The notes beneath the pieces were generated by a model. That model was not told the DNA's origin and made no database searches. It worked only from the letters and a program-made list of their open reading frames with translations. Both the position numbers and the translations under genes were made by a program. From an uncultured Bacteroidota bacterium (lineage in GTDB: Bacteria; Bacteroidota; Bacteroidia; Bacteroidales; WCHB1-69): a stretch of DNA of 47,309 nucleotides. Where the stretch lies: NCBI GenBank assembly GCA_902786595.1, contig CADADB010000019.1, positions 1 to 47,309 of the forward strand. Reading direction: 5' to 3'. Of this stretch, positions 1-8,374 are shown piece after piece; within the stretch, counting starts at the first letter, position 1, and each line of letters opens with the position of its first letter.

Positions 1-301
1 CAACCTCAGCGACTGGACGGCCGCCATCACCCCGCAGACCACCAATGTGGGCATTGCCAACTATCTGGAGAACAGCGTTGTGTTGTTCCCGAACCCGGCG
101 AACGAGTACATCAATGTTCAATGTTCAATGTTCAATGTTCAATCGGTTGATGTGATTGATGTGTATGGTAAGGTAATCAACACCGTGAACGTGGTTGACA
201 ATCCGACCCGCATCAACGTTCATGGTCTCGCCAGCGGCATGTATTTCGTGCGCGTGACCATGGAGGAGGGTACGGTGACGAAGACGTTCATCAAGAAGTA
301 A
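1..301 (+). CDS. C-terminal end of a T9SS type A sorting-domain protein (partial)
   Basis: This is the 3' end of a gene that enters from outside the window; the frame is open from base 2, so the GTG at 47 is not a real start. The visible ~99 residues read NLSDWTAAITPQT, then VVLFPNPANEYINVQ, a valine-rich strand region, GLASGMYFVRV and the ending KTFIKK. FPNPA, the GxY motif and the basic end are the hallmarks of the type A C-terminal sorting domain, which targets proteins through the type IX secretion system to the cell surface or medium. The function of the missing N-terminal part cannot be told. Odd feature: bases 111-143 are a 7-bp tandem repeat inside the domain, encoding an NVQCSMFNVQS stretch. 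Confidence 0.85.
   Translation, partial: NLSDWTAAITPQTTNVGIANYLENSVVLFPNPANEYINVQCSMFNVQSVDVIDVYGKVINTVNVVDNPTRINVHGLASGMYFVRVTMEEGTVTKTFIKK
111..143 (+). repeat. In-gene 7-bp tandem repeat (TCAATGT, 4.7 copies)
   Basis: Four perfect copies of TCAATGT (111-138) plus TCAAT. Because 7 is not a multiple of 3 the unit is read in all three frames, and the sense strand of this unit has no stop codon, so the frame stays open. Gain or loss of one unit would shift the frame of the sorting domain. Confidence 0.95.
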
Positions 302-302
302 G

Positions 303-372
303 ATTTGCGGTTTACGGTTTGCGATTTGCGAATATCGTAAACCATAAATCGAAAATCGAAAACCGCAAAACG
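303..372 (+). repeat. Imperfect 7-bp array, ten units, folding back on itself
   Basis: Ten consecutive 7-mers start one base after the stop codon of the first gene: ATTTGCG, GTTTACG, GTTTGCG, ATTTGCG, AATATCG, TAAACCA, TAAATCG, AAAATCG, AAAACCG, CAAAACG. Units 1-4 are close to the reverse complement of units 6-10, so the array can form a long imperfect stem. Its last bases run into the terminator stem at 367. The same unit family occurs at 45683-45710. Confidence 0.8.
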
Positions 373-402
373 GGTATCGGTAATTTTGCCGGTACCCGTT
401 TT
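367..402. terminator. Bidirectional rho-independent terminator
   Basis: Stem AAAACGGGTATCGG (367-380), loop TAATTTTG, stem CCGGTACCCGTTTT (389-402). All 14 positions pair in RNA (one U-G wobble), with T-rich sequence after it. It ends the T9SS cargo gene. Confidence 0.85.
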
Positions 403-410
403 AATTTTTG

Positions 411-444
411 TTGACAATAGAAAATCAAAAAAAATGTATCTTTG
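411..444 (+). promoter_or_regulatory. Bacteroidota-type promoter for the Sua5/coaD operon
   Basis: The -7 box TATCTTTG lies at 437-444 and a TTG at 411-413 can act as the -33 box (23 bp apart, slightly long). Transcription starting about 7 nt further gives a short leader before the ATG at 463. Confidence 0.7.
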
Positions 445-462
445 CAGGTTAATATTTTGGCT

Positions 463-1026
463 ATGGAAGAGGAAATTGAAAAATGTATTTCCCTCTTAAA
501 AGAAGGAAAAGTGATATTGTATCCTACTGATACAGTGTGGGGTATAGGTTGTGACGCGACCAATGAGGAAGCATTGTCGCGCATTTACCGCATCAAGCAG
601 CGCAATGAGAAAAAAAGCATGATCATCCTGTTGGACGCCATGCAAAGACTGCCGATGTATGTCAAGAAGATTCCGCTCATCGCCTGGGACTTGTTGGCAC
701 ATGTGACCCGTCCGACCACCTTCATCTATCAGACCGCCTACAACCTGCCCGACAAGCTCATCCACGAAGACGGCACCATAGCCATCCGCATTGTGCAGCA
801 CGAATTCTGTCGCCGGGTGATCCGCGGCCTGGGGCACCCGCTGATTTCCACATCCGCCAACATCGCCGGCGAGCCCACTCCCCAAACCTTTGACAAAATC
901 TCCCAAGAGGTGATTTCACAAGTGGACTATGTGGTCTCTCAGGACCATGCCACCTCCACGGACTTTAAACCTTCTCGGCTTATCAAATTCATGGACGATT
1001 ACAATTTCACGATTATCAGAGACTGA
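463..1026 (+). CDS. tsaC: L-threonylcarbamoyladenylate synthase (Sua5/YrdC/TsaC family)
   Basis: Makes threonylcarbamoyl-AMP from threonine, bicarbonate and ATP, the first step of the t6A37 modification of tRNAs that read ANN codons. The 187-residue protein is a single YrdC domain without the extra C-terminal Sua5 domain. It shows KEGKVILYPTDTVWGIGCDA near the N terminus, KQRNEKKSMIILL (the KxR ... K ... S binding residues) and HPLISTSANIAGEPTP. The ATG at 463 was chosen because the TTG at 442 lies on the -7 box. A 3-nt gap to coaD suggests one transcript. Assignment is by family motifs; confidence in family is high. Confidence 0.93.
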   Translation: MEEEIEKCISLLKEGKVILYPTDTVWGIGCDATNEEALSRIYRIKQRNEKKSMIILLDAMQRLPMYVKKIPLIAWDLLAHVTRPTTFIYQTAYNLPDKLIHEDGTIAIRIVQHEFCRRVIRGLGHPLISTSANIAGEPTPQTFDKISQEVISQVDYVVSQDHATSTDFKPSRLIKFMDDYNFTIIRD

Positions 1027-1029
1027 CAA

Positions 1030-1500
1030 ATGGAAAAGATCGCTGTTTTCGCCGGCTCATTCTGTCCTTTCACCAAAGGGCACGAAGACATCGTGTCCAA
1101 GGCCCTGCCTCTTTTCGACCAAGTCATCGTTGCCATCGGGCACAATATTGACAAAAAGGATATCTTCTCTGTGGAAGACCGCCTGCAATGGATCAAAGGT
1201 ATCTACCAAAACACCCCGTCTGTCAAAGTAGTCGCATACACGGGCCTGACTGTGGATTTCTGCCATGAGAATGGGGCCAACTACCTGATTCGCGGCATCC
1301 GCAACCCGCTCGACTTCATGAAAGAGCAAGAGCTGGCACAAGTGAACCGACAGCTGAGTCCTGATGTGGAGACGGTTTTTCTGCTTGCCTCCCCAGGTTG
1401 TGAAATCATCTCCTCGTCACTCGTGCGCGAGCTGTGGTCGCACGGTGCCGATTATACTCCATTCGTTTCCTACAAACTCCCAGAGCGACCAACTAAATGA
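1030..1500 (+). CDS. coaD: Phosphopantetheine adenylyltransferase
   Basis: Transfers AMP from ATP to 4'-phosphopantetheine to give dephospho-CoA, the penultimate step of coenzyme A synthesis in the cytoplasm. The 156-residue length is usual. Visible motifs are FAGSFCPFTKGHEDI with the TxGH nucleotide-binding motif, RGIRNPLDF, and the C-terminal ISSSLVREL. Odd point: the usual Asp in GSFDPFT is Cys here; the catalytic His is kept. It lies 3 nt after tsaC and its stop overlaps the next start by 4 bp (ATGA at 1497), so translation of the next gene is probably coupled. Confidence 0.95.
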   Translation: MEKIAVFAGSFCPFTKGHEDIVSKALPLFDQVIVAIGHNIDKKDIFSVEDRLQWIKGIYQNTPSVKVVAYTGLTVDFCHENGANYLIRGIRNPLDFMKEQELAQVNRQLSPDVETVFLLASPGCEIISSSLVRELWSHGADYTPFVSYKLPERPTK

Positions 1501-2948
1501 GGAATTTTTTTGAGCATATCATCTTGATACTGTGTCTCTTCGTTGGCGGAAGGACGCTAGCACAACCCCCTGTTACCATTACAGGGAATGCGCCCTTTGC
1601 CGCTGGCAAGGAAATCCGGCTGCTTGTGTATGAAGACCTCCTCAACGGGATTCCTACCGTTGCCACCACCGATATCATCGACAAACACGGCCGGTTTTCC
1701 CTGAAATACTCCACCCGCGACATCCTGCTGGCCCAGTTGGCCATCTGCACCTCCAAAGCTGAATTCTTCATCGTTCCCTCCAACGACTACTTCTTCAACA
1801 TCGCCATGGACAGTGTTCTATATCAGCGACTTAACCCAGAGAAGTACGGCGGTTTTCTGCAGATCGAGAGCCAAAAACCGGACACGGCAGACCTCAACTT
1901 CAAAATCAACCGATTCTCCGAATACTTCAACCGCGTTACCGATGACTATTCCTACCCGATGATCTACGGTTCTGAAGTGAATATTTTCGACACCGTTCGC
2001 TCTGAAATCGCGCAATACTTTAATTTCCAATACAATCCGACGAATTTCTATCAATCATACGGTTTTTACACATTAGGGGAAATTGATCTGCTACAATATC
2101 GTAAGAAGCCCGTATTCATCTACGACAAATACTTCAACAACGACTACATCTTGTACAACAATCCAGCGTACATGTCATTGTTCAACCAATTTTACGAAGG
2201 TTATCTCTATTATTCTCCCTACATCAGCAAAGATCTGCTTTCCCGCACTATCAACGAGACACCCGACTACCCTACTCTCTTCAACGAAGCGGGTCGTGAC
2301 CCGAAACTGACAAATGCCCGTCTTCGTGAACTGGTCATCATCAAAAACCTGATATCGTTTTTAGACAACAAGGAGTTTGATTACACGAATGTCATCAAAG
2401 TTCTGGAATACATCCGGTCCACCACCTCCTTTGTAAAGCATAAAGATTTAATTGACAGTAAATTAAATCAACTAAACGCATTAAGAACCCTATCTGAGGA
2501 AATCACCTTTTTGGACGAAAAAGGGCACAAAGTCAATCTTAAACAATACCAAGGGCAACCGGTCTATTTACACATATTCCAGACCGACTGTATTGATTGC
2601 ATCCGAGAAATGACAATTATCAAGGAGTTATATAACAAATACAACCCAAAAGTGCAATTTATCAGCTTGTGCATTGACCCTGACAAGGCCAACTATCAGT
2701 CCTTTGTAAAACAATACGGAAAAATGTTTGACTGGCCTTTGCTCTATTTCAACGAACAGTATGACTGGCTGATAAGTCAAGGGGTGGAGACTTTGCCGGA
2801 CCAGATGTTCTTCAACGCAGACGGCACCATGCGTATGCGTTACGCCCCCGCGCCCGAGCTGGAACTTCCCACTTTCTTGCAATTGAATTTCCCTGAAGAC
2901 ATAGAGGAAGAGCAAAATCCGCTTTTTTACAATCGCAATAAACAATAA
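1497..2948 (+). CDS. Exported TlpA-like thioredoxin-fold protein, large form
   Basis: A 483-residue secreted or periplasmic protein with a signal peptide ending near RTLAQ, a long N-terminal region of unknown fold (about 25-330) and a C-terminal thioredoxin-like domain (about 340-450). The redox motif is C365-I-D-C368 (QTDCIDCIREM). The cis-proline segment is probably ETLPDQMFF. Such Bacteroidota proteins are thought to reduce disulfides or support peroxide handling in the periplasm; the substrate is unknown. It overlaps coaD by 4 bp and lies 12 bp before a classical TlpA, so the two are likely co-expressed. The family is clear from the C-terminal fold; the function is inferred. Confidence 0.75.
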   Translation: MRNFFEHIILILCLFVGGRTLAQPPVTITGNAPFAAGKEIRLLVYEDLLNGIPTVATTDIIDKHGRFSLKYSTRDILLAQLAICTSKAEFFIVPSNDYFFNIAMDSVLYQRLNPEKYGGFLQIESQKPDTADLNFKINRFSEYFNRVTDDYSYPMIYGSEVNIFDTVRSEIAQYFNFQYNPTNFYQSYGFYTLGEIDLLQYRKKPVFIYDKYFNNDYILYNNPAYMSLFNQFYEGYLYYSPYISKDLLSRTINETPDYPTLFNEAGRDPKLTNARLRELVIIKNLISFLDNKEFDYTNVIKVLEYIRSTTSFVKHKDLIDSKLNQLNALRTLSEEITFLDEKGHKVNLKQYQGQPVYLHIFQTDCIDCIREMTIIKELYNKYNPKVQFISLCIDPDKANYQSFVKQYGKMFDWPLLYFNEQYDWLISQGVETLPDQMFFNADGTMRMRYAPAPELELPTFLQLNFPEDIEEEQNPLFYNRNKQ

Positions 2949-2960
2949 AATCATAAAATT

Positions 2961-3473
2961 ATGAAAAAGAATCTCCTTATCATTATCTGCATGATACTCA
3001 GTATCAATCTTTTTGCACAAGAGGCGAAAGACAAACATCTTGCCAAGCTCCCGGCCGTTGAGATCCAAGATTTGAACGGAAACGCTTTCAACACCAAAGA
3101 TATCCAGAACGATGGAAAACCCATCATCATCAGCTTGTGGGCAACATGGTGTAAACCCTGTATCGCAGAGCTGTTGGCCATTGCCGACGAATATGAGGAC
3201 TGGGTGGAAGAGACCGGCGTGAAGTTGTATGCCATCTCCATCGACGACGCGAAAACTTCCGCACGCGTGGCTCCTTTCGTGAAAGGCAAAGGATGGGAAT
3301 ACACGGTACTGTTGGATGTCAACTCCGACTTCAAACGCGCCATGAACGTCAACGATGTGCCTTATATGTGCATCCTGAACGGTGACGGCGAAATCGTGTG
3401 GCAGCACACCTCCTACGCACCCGGCAGTGAAGAGGAAGTGTATGAAGTCATCAAATCTTTGGTCAAACAGTAG
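2961..3473 (+). CDS. TlpA-family thiol:disulfide oxidoreductase
   Basis: A 170-residue periplasmic thioredoxin-fold protein. A signal peptide (MKKNLLIIICMILSINLFAQ) is followed by a TlpA/AhpC-TSA type domain with LWATWCKPCIAEL; the active cysteines are C64 and C67. The DVPYM segment gives the cis-proline loop. It probably reduces or exchanges disulfides of exported proteins. It sits between the larger TlpA-like gene and an outer membrane barrel gene with short gaps (12 and 21 bp), which suggests a redox/outer-membrane operon. Confidence 0.88.
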   Translation: MKKNLLIIICMILSINLFAQEAKDKHLAKLPAVEIQDLNGNAFNTKDIQNDGKPIIISLWATWCKPCIAELLAIADEYEDWVEETGVKLYAISIDDAKTSARVAPFVKGKGWEYTVLLDVNSDFKRAMNVNDVPYMCILNGDGEIVWQHTSYAPGSEEEVYEVIKSLVKQ

Positions 3474-3494
3474 TATTCACATCAATCCGACTAT

Positions 3495-5213
3495 ATGGTT
3501 TTCAATTCTATCAAACGACTTCTTCTCGTTTCCGCACTCTTTTTGTGTGGTTTTGCGGCGAGCGCGCAGCACCAGTTCGGGAATAGTCGCATCAGCGGCG
3601 ATTTCGGCTTTAACGGGATGTACTATATCCCCGACTCCATCATCGGGGCGGATCCGGTAGATTCCAAAGTGCGCGGTAACGCGTTCCTCAACTTATTATA
3701 TAGCAACGGTGGTTTTTCTGCCGGAATGAGATACGAATTCTATCTGTTTCCACTCATCGATTTCGAGAAAATCGATTATAAAGGACAGGGCATCAAGTAT
3801 TTCTTCGCTGACTACACCAACAAATTCATATCGGTCACGGCGGGCAACTTCTATGAGCAGTTCGGCAACGGCTTGACACTCAGAGCCTACGAGGACCGCC
3901 AGTTAGGCATTGACAACAGTCTGCTTGGCGCGCGCATCAAACTCACCCCCTACAAGGGCATCACGCTCAAGGGCGTTTGGGGTATCGAGCGCAATAATTT
4001 CGAGTCTTACATTGACCGTGGGGACTATGTTCGCGGCGCGGATCTGGAACTCTCTTTTAACGAGATATTCCCGAAAATCCAGGAAAAAGGATTTATCGCC
4101 CGTGTGGGCGCCAACATGGTGAGCAAGTTCGAGAAAAGGGATGGGGACATCTACTTCGGTATAGGCGATGACGCCACTGCCGTTATTCCAGATTCCAAAA
4201 TCCCTCAAAACGTGGCTGCTTGGGCCGCCCGCGCCACCTTCGGCTATGAAGGATTCCGGCTTGACGGGGAGTACGCCCGCAAGATGAACGACCCCAACAT
4301 CGGCAACAATTTCATTTACAAGCCCGGTGACGCACTTTTCCTGTCCGCCACATACGCCATGAAGGGCTTTGGCATCGCCGCGTCGTTCATCCGCGCTGAC
4401 AACATGGAGTTCCGCTCGCAACGCTGGGTGAACTACAATTCCGAGTTGCTCATCAACTGCATTCCCGCTATCAATCGGCAGTACTCCTACCAGCTCATCG
4501 GCGACTACAGCTACGCCTCACAGCCCAACAGCCAAATCGGGGCGCAACTGCAAATCAACTACCAGATCCCCAAGAAGTCCAAGCTTGGCGGCAAATACGG
4601 CACCGACCTCACTTTCAACTACTCGCGCTTCCACAACACCGACCAGCAGCCGGTGCAGGAGGCCATCGAAAACGGGACGCCCATGGGCACGATGGGCTAC
4701 ACCTCCAAATTCTTCAAATTCGGCCCGACACTGCTCTACCAAGATATCGGTCTGGAAATCAGCCACCGTTTCAACAACAAGAAATGGAAATGGATTTTGG
4801 CTTACAACTACATCACCTACAATCTGGAGGTTCTGCAAGGTCACGCCGGCATGATGCGCGGTCATCTGGTGGCCTCGGATTTGTCTTACAAGATCACCCC
4901 GAAACACGCTCTCCGTCTTGAGTTGCAGCATCTTTACACGAAAGACGATGACGGCAGCAGCGTATATGGCATGTTGGAATATTCATTCAGTCCGAACTGG
5001 TTTGTTTCCGTTGGCGACGACTGGAACTACGGCAATCCACTGGCCGACCATAAGACGCACTTCTACAACATCTCGTGCGCCTATGTCTGGAATACCACGC
5101 GCATAGCCGTGAACTTCGGCAAGACCAAGGAGGGTATCCTTTGCGTCGGCGGTGTCTGCCGCGCCGTGCCCGCATCCTTCGGAGCTGGTTTGTCGGTGAC
5201 GACGTCATTCTAG
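3495..5213 (+). CDS. Outer membrane beta-barrel protein, DUF6029-like
   Basis: A 572-residue exported protein (signal peptide ending FAASAQ) made of alternating aromatic and polar strands typical of outer membrane barrels (for example FSAGMRYEFYLF, KWKWILAYNYITYNLE). It ends in the strand-like GLSVTTSF with a terminal phenylalanine, as expected for BamA-dependent insertion. The N-terminal region with TAGNFYEQFGNGLTLRAYEDR recalls the Bacteroidota DUF6029 family, whose role is unknown. It follows two TlpA-like genes, so it may be a partner or client of the periplasmic redox proteins. The stop at 5211-5213 is followed at once by a 7-bp repeat array. Confidence 0.7.
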   Translation: MVFNSIKRLLLVSALFLCGFAASAQHQFGNSRISGDFGFNGMYYIPDSIIGADPVDSKVRGNAFLNLLYSNGGFSAGMRYEFYLFPLIDFEKIDYKGQGIKYFFADYTNKFISVTAGNFYEQFGNGLTLRAYEDRQLGIDNSLLGARIKLTPYKGITLKGVWGIERNNFESYIDRGDYVRGADLELSFNEIFPKIQEKGFIARVGANMVSKFEKRDGDIYFGIGDDATAVIPDSKIPQNVAAWAARATFGYEGFRLDGEYARKMNDPNIGNNFIYKPGDALFLSATYAMKGFGIAASFIRADNMEFRSQRWVNYNSELLINCIPAINRQYSYQLIGDYSYASQPNSQIGAQLQINYQIPKKSKLGGKYGTDLTFNYSRFHNTDQQPVQEAIENGTPMGTMGYTSKFFKFGPTLLYQDIGLEISHRFNNKKWKWILAYNYITYNLEVLQGHAGMMRGHLVASDLSYKITPKHALRLELQHLYTKDDDGSSVYGMLEYSFSPNWFVSVGDDWNYGNPLADHKTHFYNISCAYVWNTTRIAVNFGKTKEGILCVGGVCRAVPASFGAGLSVTTSF

Positions 5214-5214
5214 C

Positions 5215-5238
5215 GGCTGTTGGCTGTTGGCTGTTGGC
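5215..5238 (+). repeat. 7-bp array GGCTGTT (3.4 copies)
   Basis: Three perfect GGCTGTT units plus GGC directly after the stop codon of the barrel gene. The same family recurs at 45502-45557. Confidence 0.9.
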
Positions 5239-5256
5239 GAACAGAAGCGGAAGGAT

Positions 5257-5298
5257 GACATAGACATAGACTTAAACTTAAAACTTAGACTTAGACTA
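5257..5298 (+). repeat. Hexamer array GACATA/GACTTA
   Basis: Units GACATA x2, GACTTA, AACTTA, AAACTTA, GACTTA, GACTA in the leader of the M1 peptidase gene. A longer array of the same family is at 45589-45660. Confidence 0.85.
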
Positions 5299-5312
5299 TT
5301 GATTATTTTACA

Positions 5313-7619
5313 ATGGTGAGAAAAATTACAATCATTTTCAGCATAGTGTTTTTTTGGATGACGGGATTCGCGCAGCAGCGTACCGATTCCGTGCATGTGG
5401 CGCATTATGACATCAATCTGTCGGTTCTTGATTTCACGAACAACACGATTGACGGTCACACAGATATCACCGTGGTGTCGAAGGTCAGCAACCTCACACA
5501 GCTGCGCCTCGACTTGATGGTTTTGACCGTGGACTCCGTGACCGTGAACCAAAATCCGGCAACATTCTCGCACGTCGGGGAGGCCCTGTTCGTGAATGTC
5601 CCTGCCATGCAGAGTGGTGACACGGCATTAGTGCGGGTTTACTATCACGGTTCTCCGGCACACGACGGTTATTTCGGCGGATTCTACTTTAACGGTGGTT
5701 ATGCCTATAACGTGGGAGTCGCTCTGAGCGACATCCCGCACTCTTACGGACGCTGTTGGTATCCCTGTTTGGACGAGTTCACTGACAAGTCCTCCTACTC
5801 CTTCCACATCCGCACGCTGGGTAACCACAAGGCCATCTGTAACGGTCTGCTCACTGACTCGCTCACCTTGGCCGACAACACTCGGCTGTGGACATGGCAG
5901 TTGGACGAAATTATTCCCGCTTACTTGGTTTCCATGGCGGTGGGCAATTACCTCTGCTACGCCGACACGTTCCACGGGATGGAGGCGACCATTCCCATCA
6001 ACATCTATGCTTCTCCCCAAGTTTATCCAAACATTGAAGCTTCCTTCGCCCATCTGAAGAACATTTTGCGCAACTACGAGAGTCACTTCGGTCCCTACCG
6101 GTGGCCTCGTGTGGGATACGTGTGTGTAGGCATGACCGGCGGCGCCATGGAGCACGCCACCAACATCGCCCTGCCCAATGCGGCGGTCAACGGATCACTC
6201 TCGTACGAAGGCACCATCATGCACGAGCTTTTCCATCACTGGTTCGGCGACCTGATCACTTGCGAACGTCCTGAAGAGATGTGGATCAACGAAGGTTTTG
6301 CCGACTACTCGGAAGCGTTGGTACAAGAATGGCTCTACAACACCGAGACCACCGACGCCTATGCGGAGCACATCCGTGACGAACACATCACGACCCTGCA
6401 AAACCTTGCCAAACAGGACGATGGACTATATGCCTTGGATAATGTTCCGCAAAATCAAACATACGGGATGCACTCCTACCAGAAAGGCGGCCAGGTCATC
6501 CACACTTTACGGTATTACATGGGCGATTCGTTGTTTTTCAGCGGTCTGAGCCAACTTCTGAATCATTTCGCCTACCAAAACGTCAATTCTGAGCAGTTTT
6601 TCACTTATCTGTCGCAAGTCTCCGGCATGAATCTGATGAATTTCTACGAAGACTGGATTCATCAACCAGGATTTTTGGATTTTGATGTGGAGAAGCTTCA
6701 GAGTCTGAGTTGCGGCATCTATCTGGTTCAAATTCGTCAAAAAGGTTACGGCACCGAACACCTTGGCACTCAAGTTCCCATAGATGTCACATTCGTTTCA
6801 GAAGAGATGGAATTCTACACCTATACTCAACAGATGGTCTCTGGTGACTCCACAGAATTGCTGCTCGTTGTCCCGTTCCGGCCTGCATTTGTCATATTGG
6901 ACAGGAGTGAGAAATTGTCAGACGCGACCATCGGTGTGACGAAGAAAGTGTCTGCCCCTGGCAGCGTGTCGTTCCAAGATGCCTATTGCAATGCGCAAAT
7001 CGACCAACTGTCAGACACGTCTTTAATCCACGTGGAGCATCACTACGTGGCACCCACCGCTCCCAATCCACTGCCCGAGGGCTATTACCAATTTTCCGGA
7101 ACCCACTATTGGACAGTGAATTATGCCGGTGCTGTTCCTCAAGGGAGCTGGAAGTTCCGGCTGGTCAGAGCAAACGGCCAACCGGACGCTGATTTATTCG
7201 CGAACGGCTACACCTTGGAGAATCTGAAACTGATGTACCGTCCAGACGGTCAATCTGCTTGGACACCTGTCGCCTACACCCGCACCGGAAGTCCTTACAA
7301 CTCCACCATCACAACAGATTTGCTGCCAGGACAGTACTGCTATGCGATGGCGGAAGAAGATGTGTCAGTCAACACCTTCGAGGGAACCCCGTTAAAGCTA
7401 TTCCCTAATCCGGCGAAGGACCAGATTACGCTGTGCTCGGATATAACCAAGGTGGACAAAGCGGTTGTTTTCGATTCTCTCGGAAATAAAATCAAATCTT
7501 TCAAACTTCACACAAACACTCATGCAATTGACTTAACCAATTTATCCTCAGGAAATTACATAATAGTATTATATCGAAAGGGCAAGACGGTGGCGCGCAG
7601 CATGTTTGTAAAATCATAA
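5313..7619 (+). CDS. Secreted M1-family metallopeptidase with T9SS sorting domain
   Basis: A 768-residue zinc aminopeptidase of the M1 (gluzincin) type. It has a signal peptide (ending TGFAQ), an N-terminal beta domain and then the catalytic domain, with the GAMEH form of the exopeptidase motif. H304-E305-L-F-H308 and E327 (in WINEGFADY) fit HExxH-x18-E. A region of unknown fold follows (about 540-690). The C terminus is a type A T9SS sorting domain (LKLFPNPAKDQITL ... LSSGNYIIVLYRKGK ... FVKS). It is probably released or attached at the cell surface for peptide feeding. It is preceded by hexamer repeats and followed by the tRNA-His promoter; no terminator is visible. Confidence 0.92.
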   Translation: MVRKITIIFSIVFFWMTGFAQQRTDSVHVAHYDINLSVLDFTNNTIDGHTDITVVSKVSNLTQLRLDLMVLTVDSVTVNQNPATFSHVGEALFVNVPAMQSGDTALVRVYYHGSPAHDGYFGGFYFNGGYAYNVGVALSDIPHSYGRCWYPCLDEFTDKSSYSFHIRTLGNHKAICNGLLTDSLTLADNTRLWTWQLDEIIPAYLVSMAVGNYLCYADTFHGMEATIPINIYASPQVYPNIEASFAHLKNILRNYESHFGPYRWPRVGYVCVGMTGGAMEHATNIALPNAAVNGSLSYEGTIMHELFHHWFGDLITCERPEEMWINEGFADYSEALVQEWLYNTETTDAYAEHIRDEHITTLQNLAKQDDGLYALDNVPQNQTYGMHSYQKGGQVIHTLRYYMGDSLFFSGLSQLLNHFAYQNVNSEQFFTYLSQVSGMNLMNFYEDWIHQPGFLDFDVEKLQSLSCGIYLVQIRQKGYGTEHLGTQVPIDVTFVSEEMEFYTYTQQMVSGDSTELLLVVPFRPAFVILDRSEKLSDATIGVTKKVSAPGSVSFQDAYCNAQIDQLSDTSLIHVEHHYVAPTAPNPLPEGYYQFSGTHYWTVNYAGAVPQGSWKFRLVRANGQPDADLFANGYTLENLKLMYRPDGQSAWTPVAYTRTGSPYNSTITTDLLPGQYCYAMAEEDVSVNTFEGTPLKLFPNPAKDQITLCSDITKVDKAVVFDSLGNKIKSFKLHTNTHAIDLTNLSSGNYIIVLYRKGKTVARSMFVKS

Positions 7620-7637
7620 ACATTTTTTCCAACTCTG

Positions 7638-7667
7638 TTGTGTATATTCAAAAAAAGTGTATTTTTG
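7638..7667 (+). promoter_or_regulatory. Promoter of tRNA-His
   Basis: TTG at 7638-7640, 19 bp spacer, -7 box TATTTTTG at 7660-7667 followed by CCGC. Confidence 0.8.
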
Positions 7668-7693
7668 CCGCGTCTTTTTGAGACACCAAACAT

Positions 7694-7768
7694 GGCGGTT
7701 GTAGCTCAGTTGGTTAGAGTACCGGATTGTGGTTCCGTGGGTCGTCGGTTCGAATCCGACCTGCCGCC
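7694..7768 (+). tRNA. tRNA-His (GTG anticodon)
   Basis: Cloverleaf with the anticodon GTG at 7729-7731 in the loop TTGTGGT, D-arm GCTC/GAGT, T-arm GTCGG-TTCGAAT-CCGAC, an encoded G at -1 (7694) opposite C73 (7768) as expected for histidine tRNA, and no encoded CCA. Two stem mismatches are visible: T6-T67 in the acceptor stem (7700/7762) and C27-T43 in the anticodon stem (7722/7738). Confidence 0.93.
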
Positions 7769-7788
7769 CGAAAGTCTCACAAAACAAT

Positions 7789-7820
7789 AAAAATCAGCGG
7801 AAGTACCGCTGATTTTTTTA
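7789..7820 (+). terminator. Terminator of tRNA-His
   Basis: Perfect 12-bp stem AAAAATCAGCGG (7789-7800), loop AAGTA, CCGCTGATTTTT (7806-7817), then T-rich sequence. Confidence 0.9.
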
Positions 7821-7849
7821 TTATGCCTACCTGTAATCCGAAAAAATAC

Positions 7850-7857
7850 TATTTTCG
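7850..7857 (+). promoter_or_regulatory. Variant -7 box TATTTTCG before the Nudix gene
   Basis: TATTTTCGC at 7850-7858 differs from TAnnTTTGC by one base. The same variant precedes trxB and uvrA. It lies after the ATG at 7823 and so supports the start at 7883. Confidence 0.5.
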
Positions 7858-7882
7858 CCATTCAATTCATTTACGGAGAATA

Positions 7883-8374
7883 ATGAGCGAAAAATATCCA
7901 TTGACCATTTACCACAACAATCATCCTGTGGTCATCAACAGCGAACAGGAGTGGACTCTATTTGTAGAAAAGTTCAAGATCATTCACGCAGCCGGCGGCA
8001 TCGTCAGCAATGAAAATGACGATATCTTGATGATTTTCCGCTACGGCTGCTGGGATTTCCCGAAAGGAAAAGTTGAAGAAGGCGAAGACTGGGAGACGGC
8101 TGCTGTGCGGGAGGTACAGGAAGAGACGGGCTTGCACGACATCCTCCTCCATAACCCGCTTCCGAACACGTATCACACTTACACTCTGCACGACACCCCG
8201 ATTTTGAAAATCACCCACTGGTACGCGATGCAGGCCCCACTGCAGTCGCTTGTCCCGCAGACCGAAGAGGACATCAGCCAGGCGGTGTGGGTGGCGCATG
8301 ATGAGGTAGCGGAAAGGTTGCGCGACTCGTATTTGTCGCTGAAGGGACTGTGGGAGTTAGTAGTTAACAATTAG
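7883..8374 (+). CDS. Nudix hydrolase
   Basis: A 163-residue cytoplasmic Nudix protein. The Nudix box reads GKVEEGEDWETAAV then REVQEETGL, a full match to Gx5Ex7REuxEExGu, so it should hydrolyse a nucleoside diphosphate linked to another group with Mg2+; the substrate cannot be told. The start at 7883 has an upstream GGAG and lies just downstream of a variant promoter box; an ATG at 7823 is less likely. The last residues (LVVNN) and the stop TAG fall inside a 14-bp direct repeat (8357-8384), which suggests that the original C terminus was altered by the repeat. The next gene starts 10 bp downstream. Confidence 0.9.
   Translation: MSEKYPLTIYHNNHPVVINSEQEWTLFVEKFKIIHAAGGIVSNENDDILMIFRYGCWDFPKGKVEEGEDWETAAVREVQEETGLHDILLHNPLPNTYHTYTLHDTPILKITHWYAMQAPLQSLVPQTEEDISQAVWVAHDEVAERLRDSYLSLKGLWELVVNN

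Noticed and set aside
7727-7882. Upstream extension of the Nudix frame into the tRNA-His gene
   Set aside because: The open frame runs through the tRNA, its terminator and a promoter box; the ATG at 7883 has a better context.
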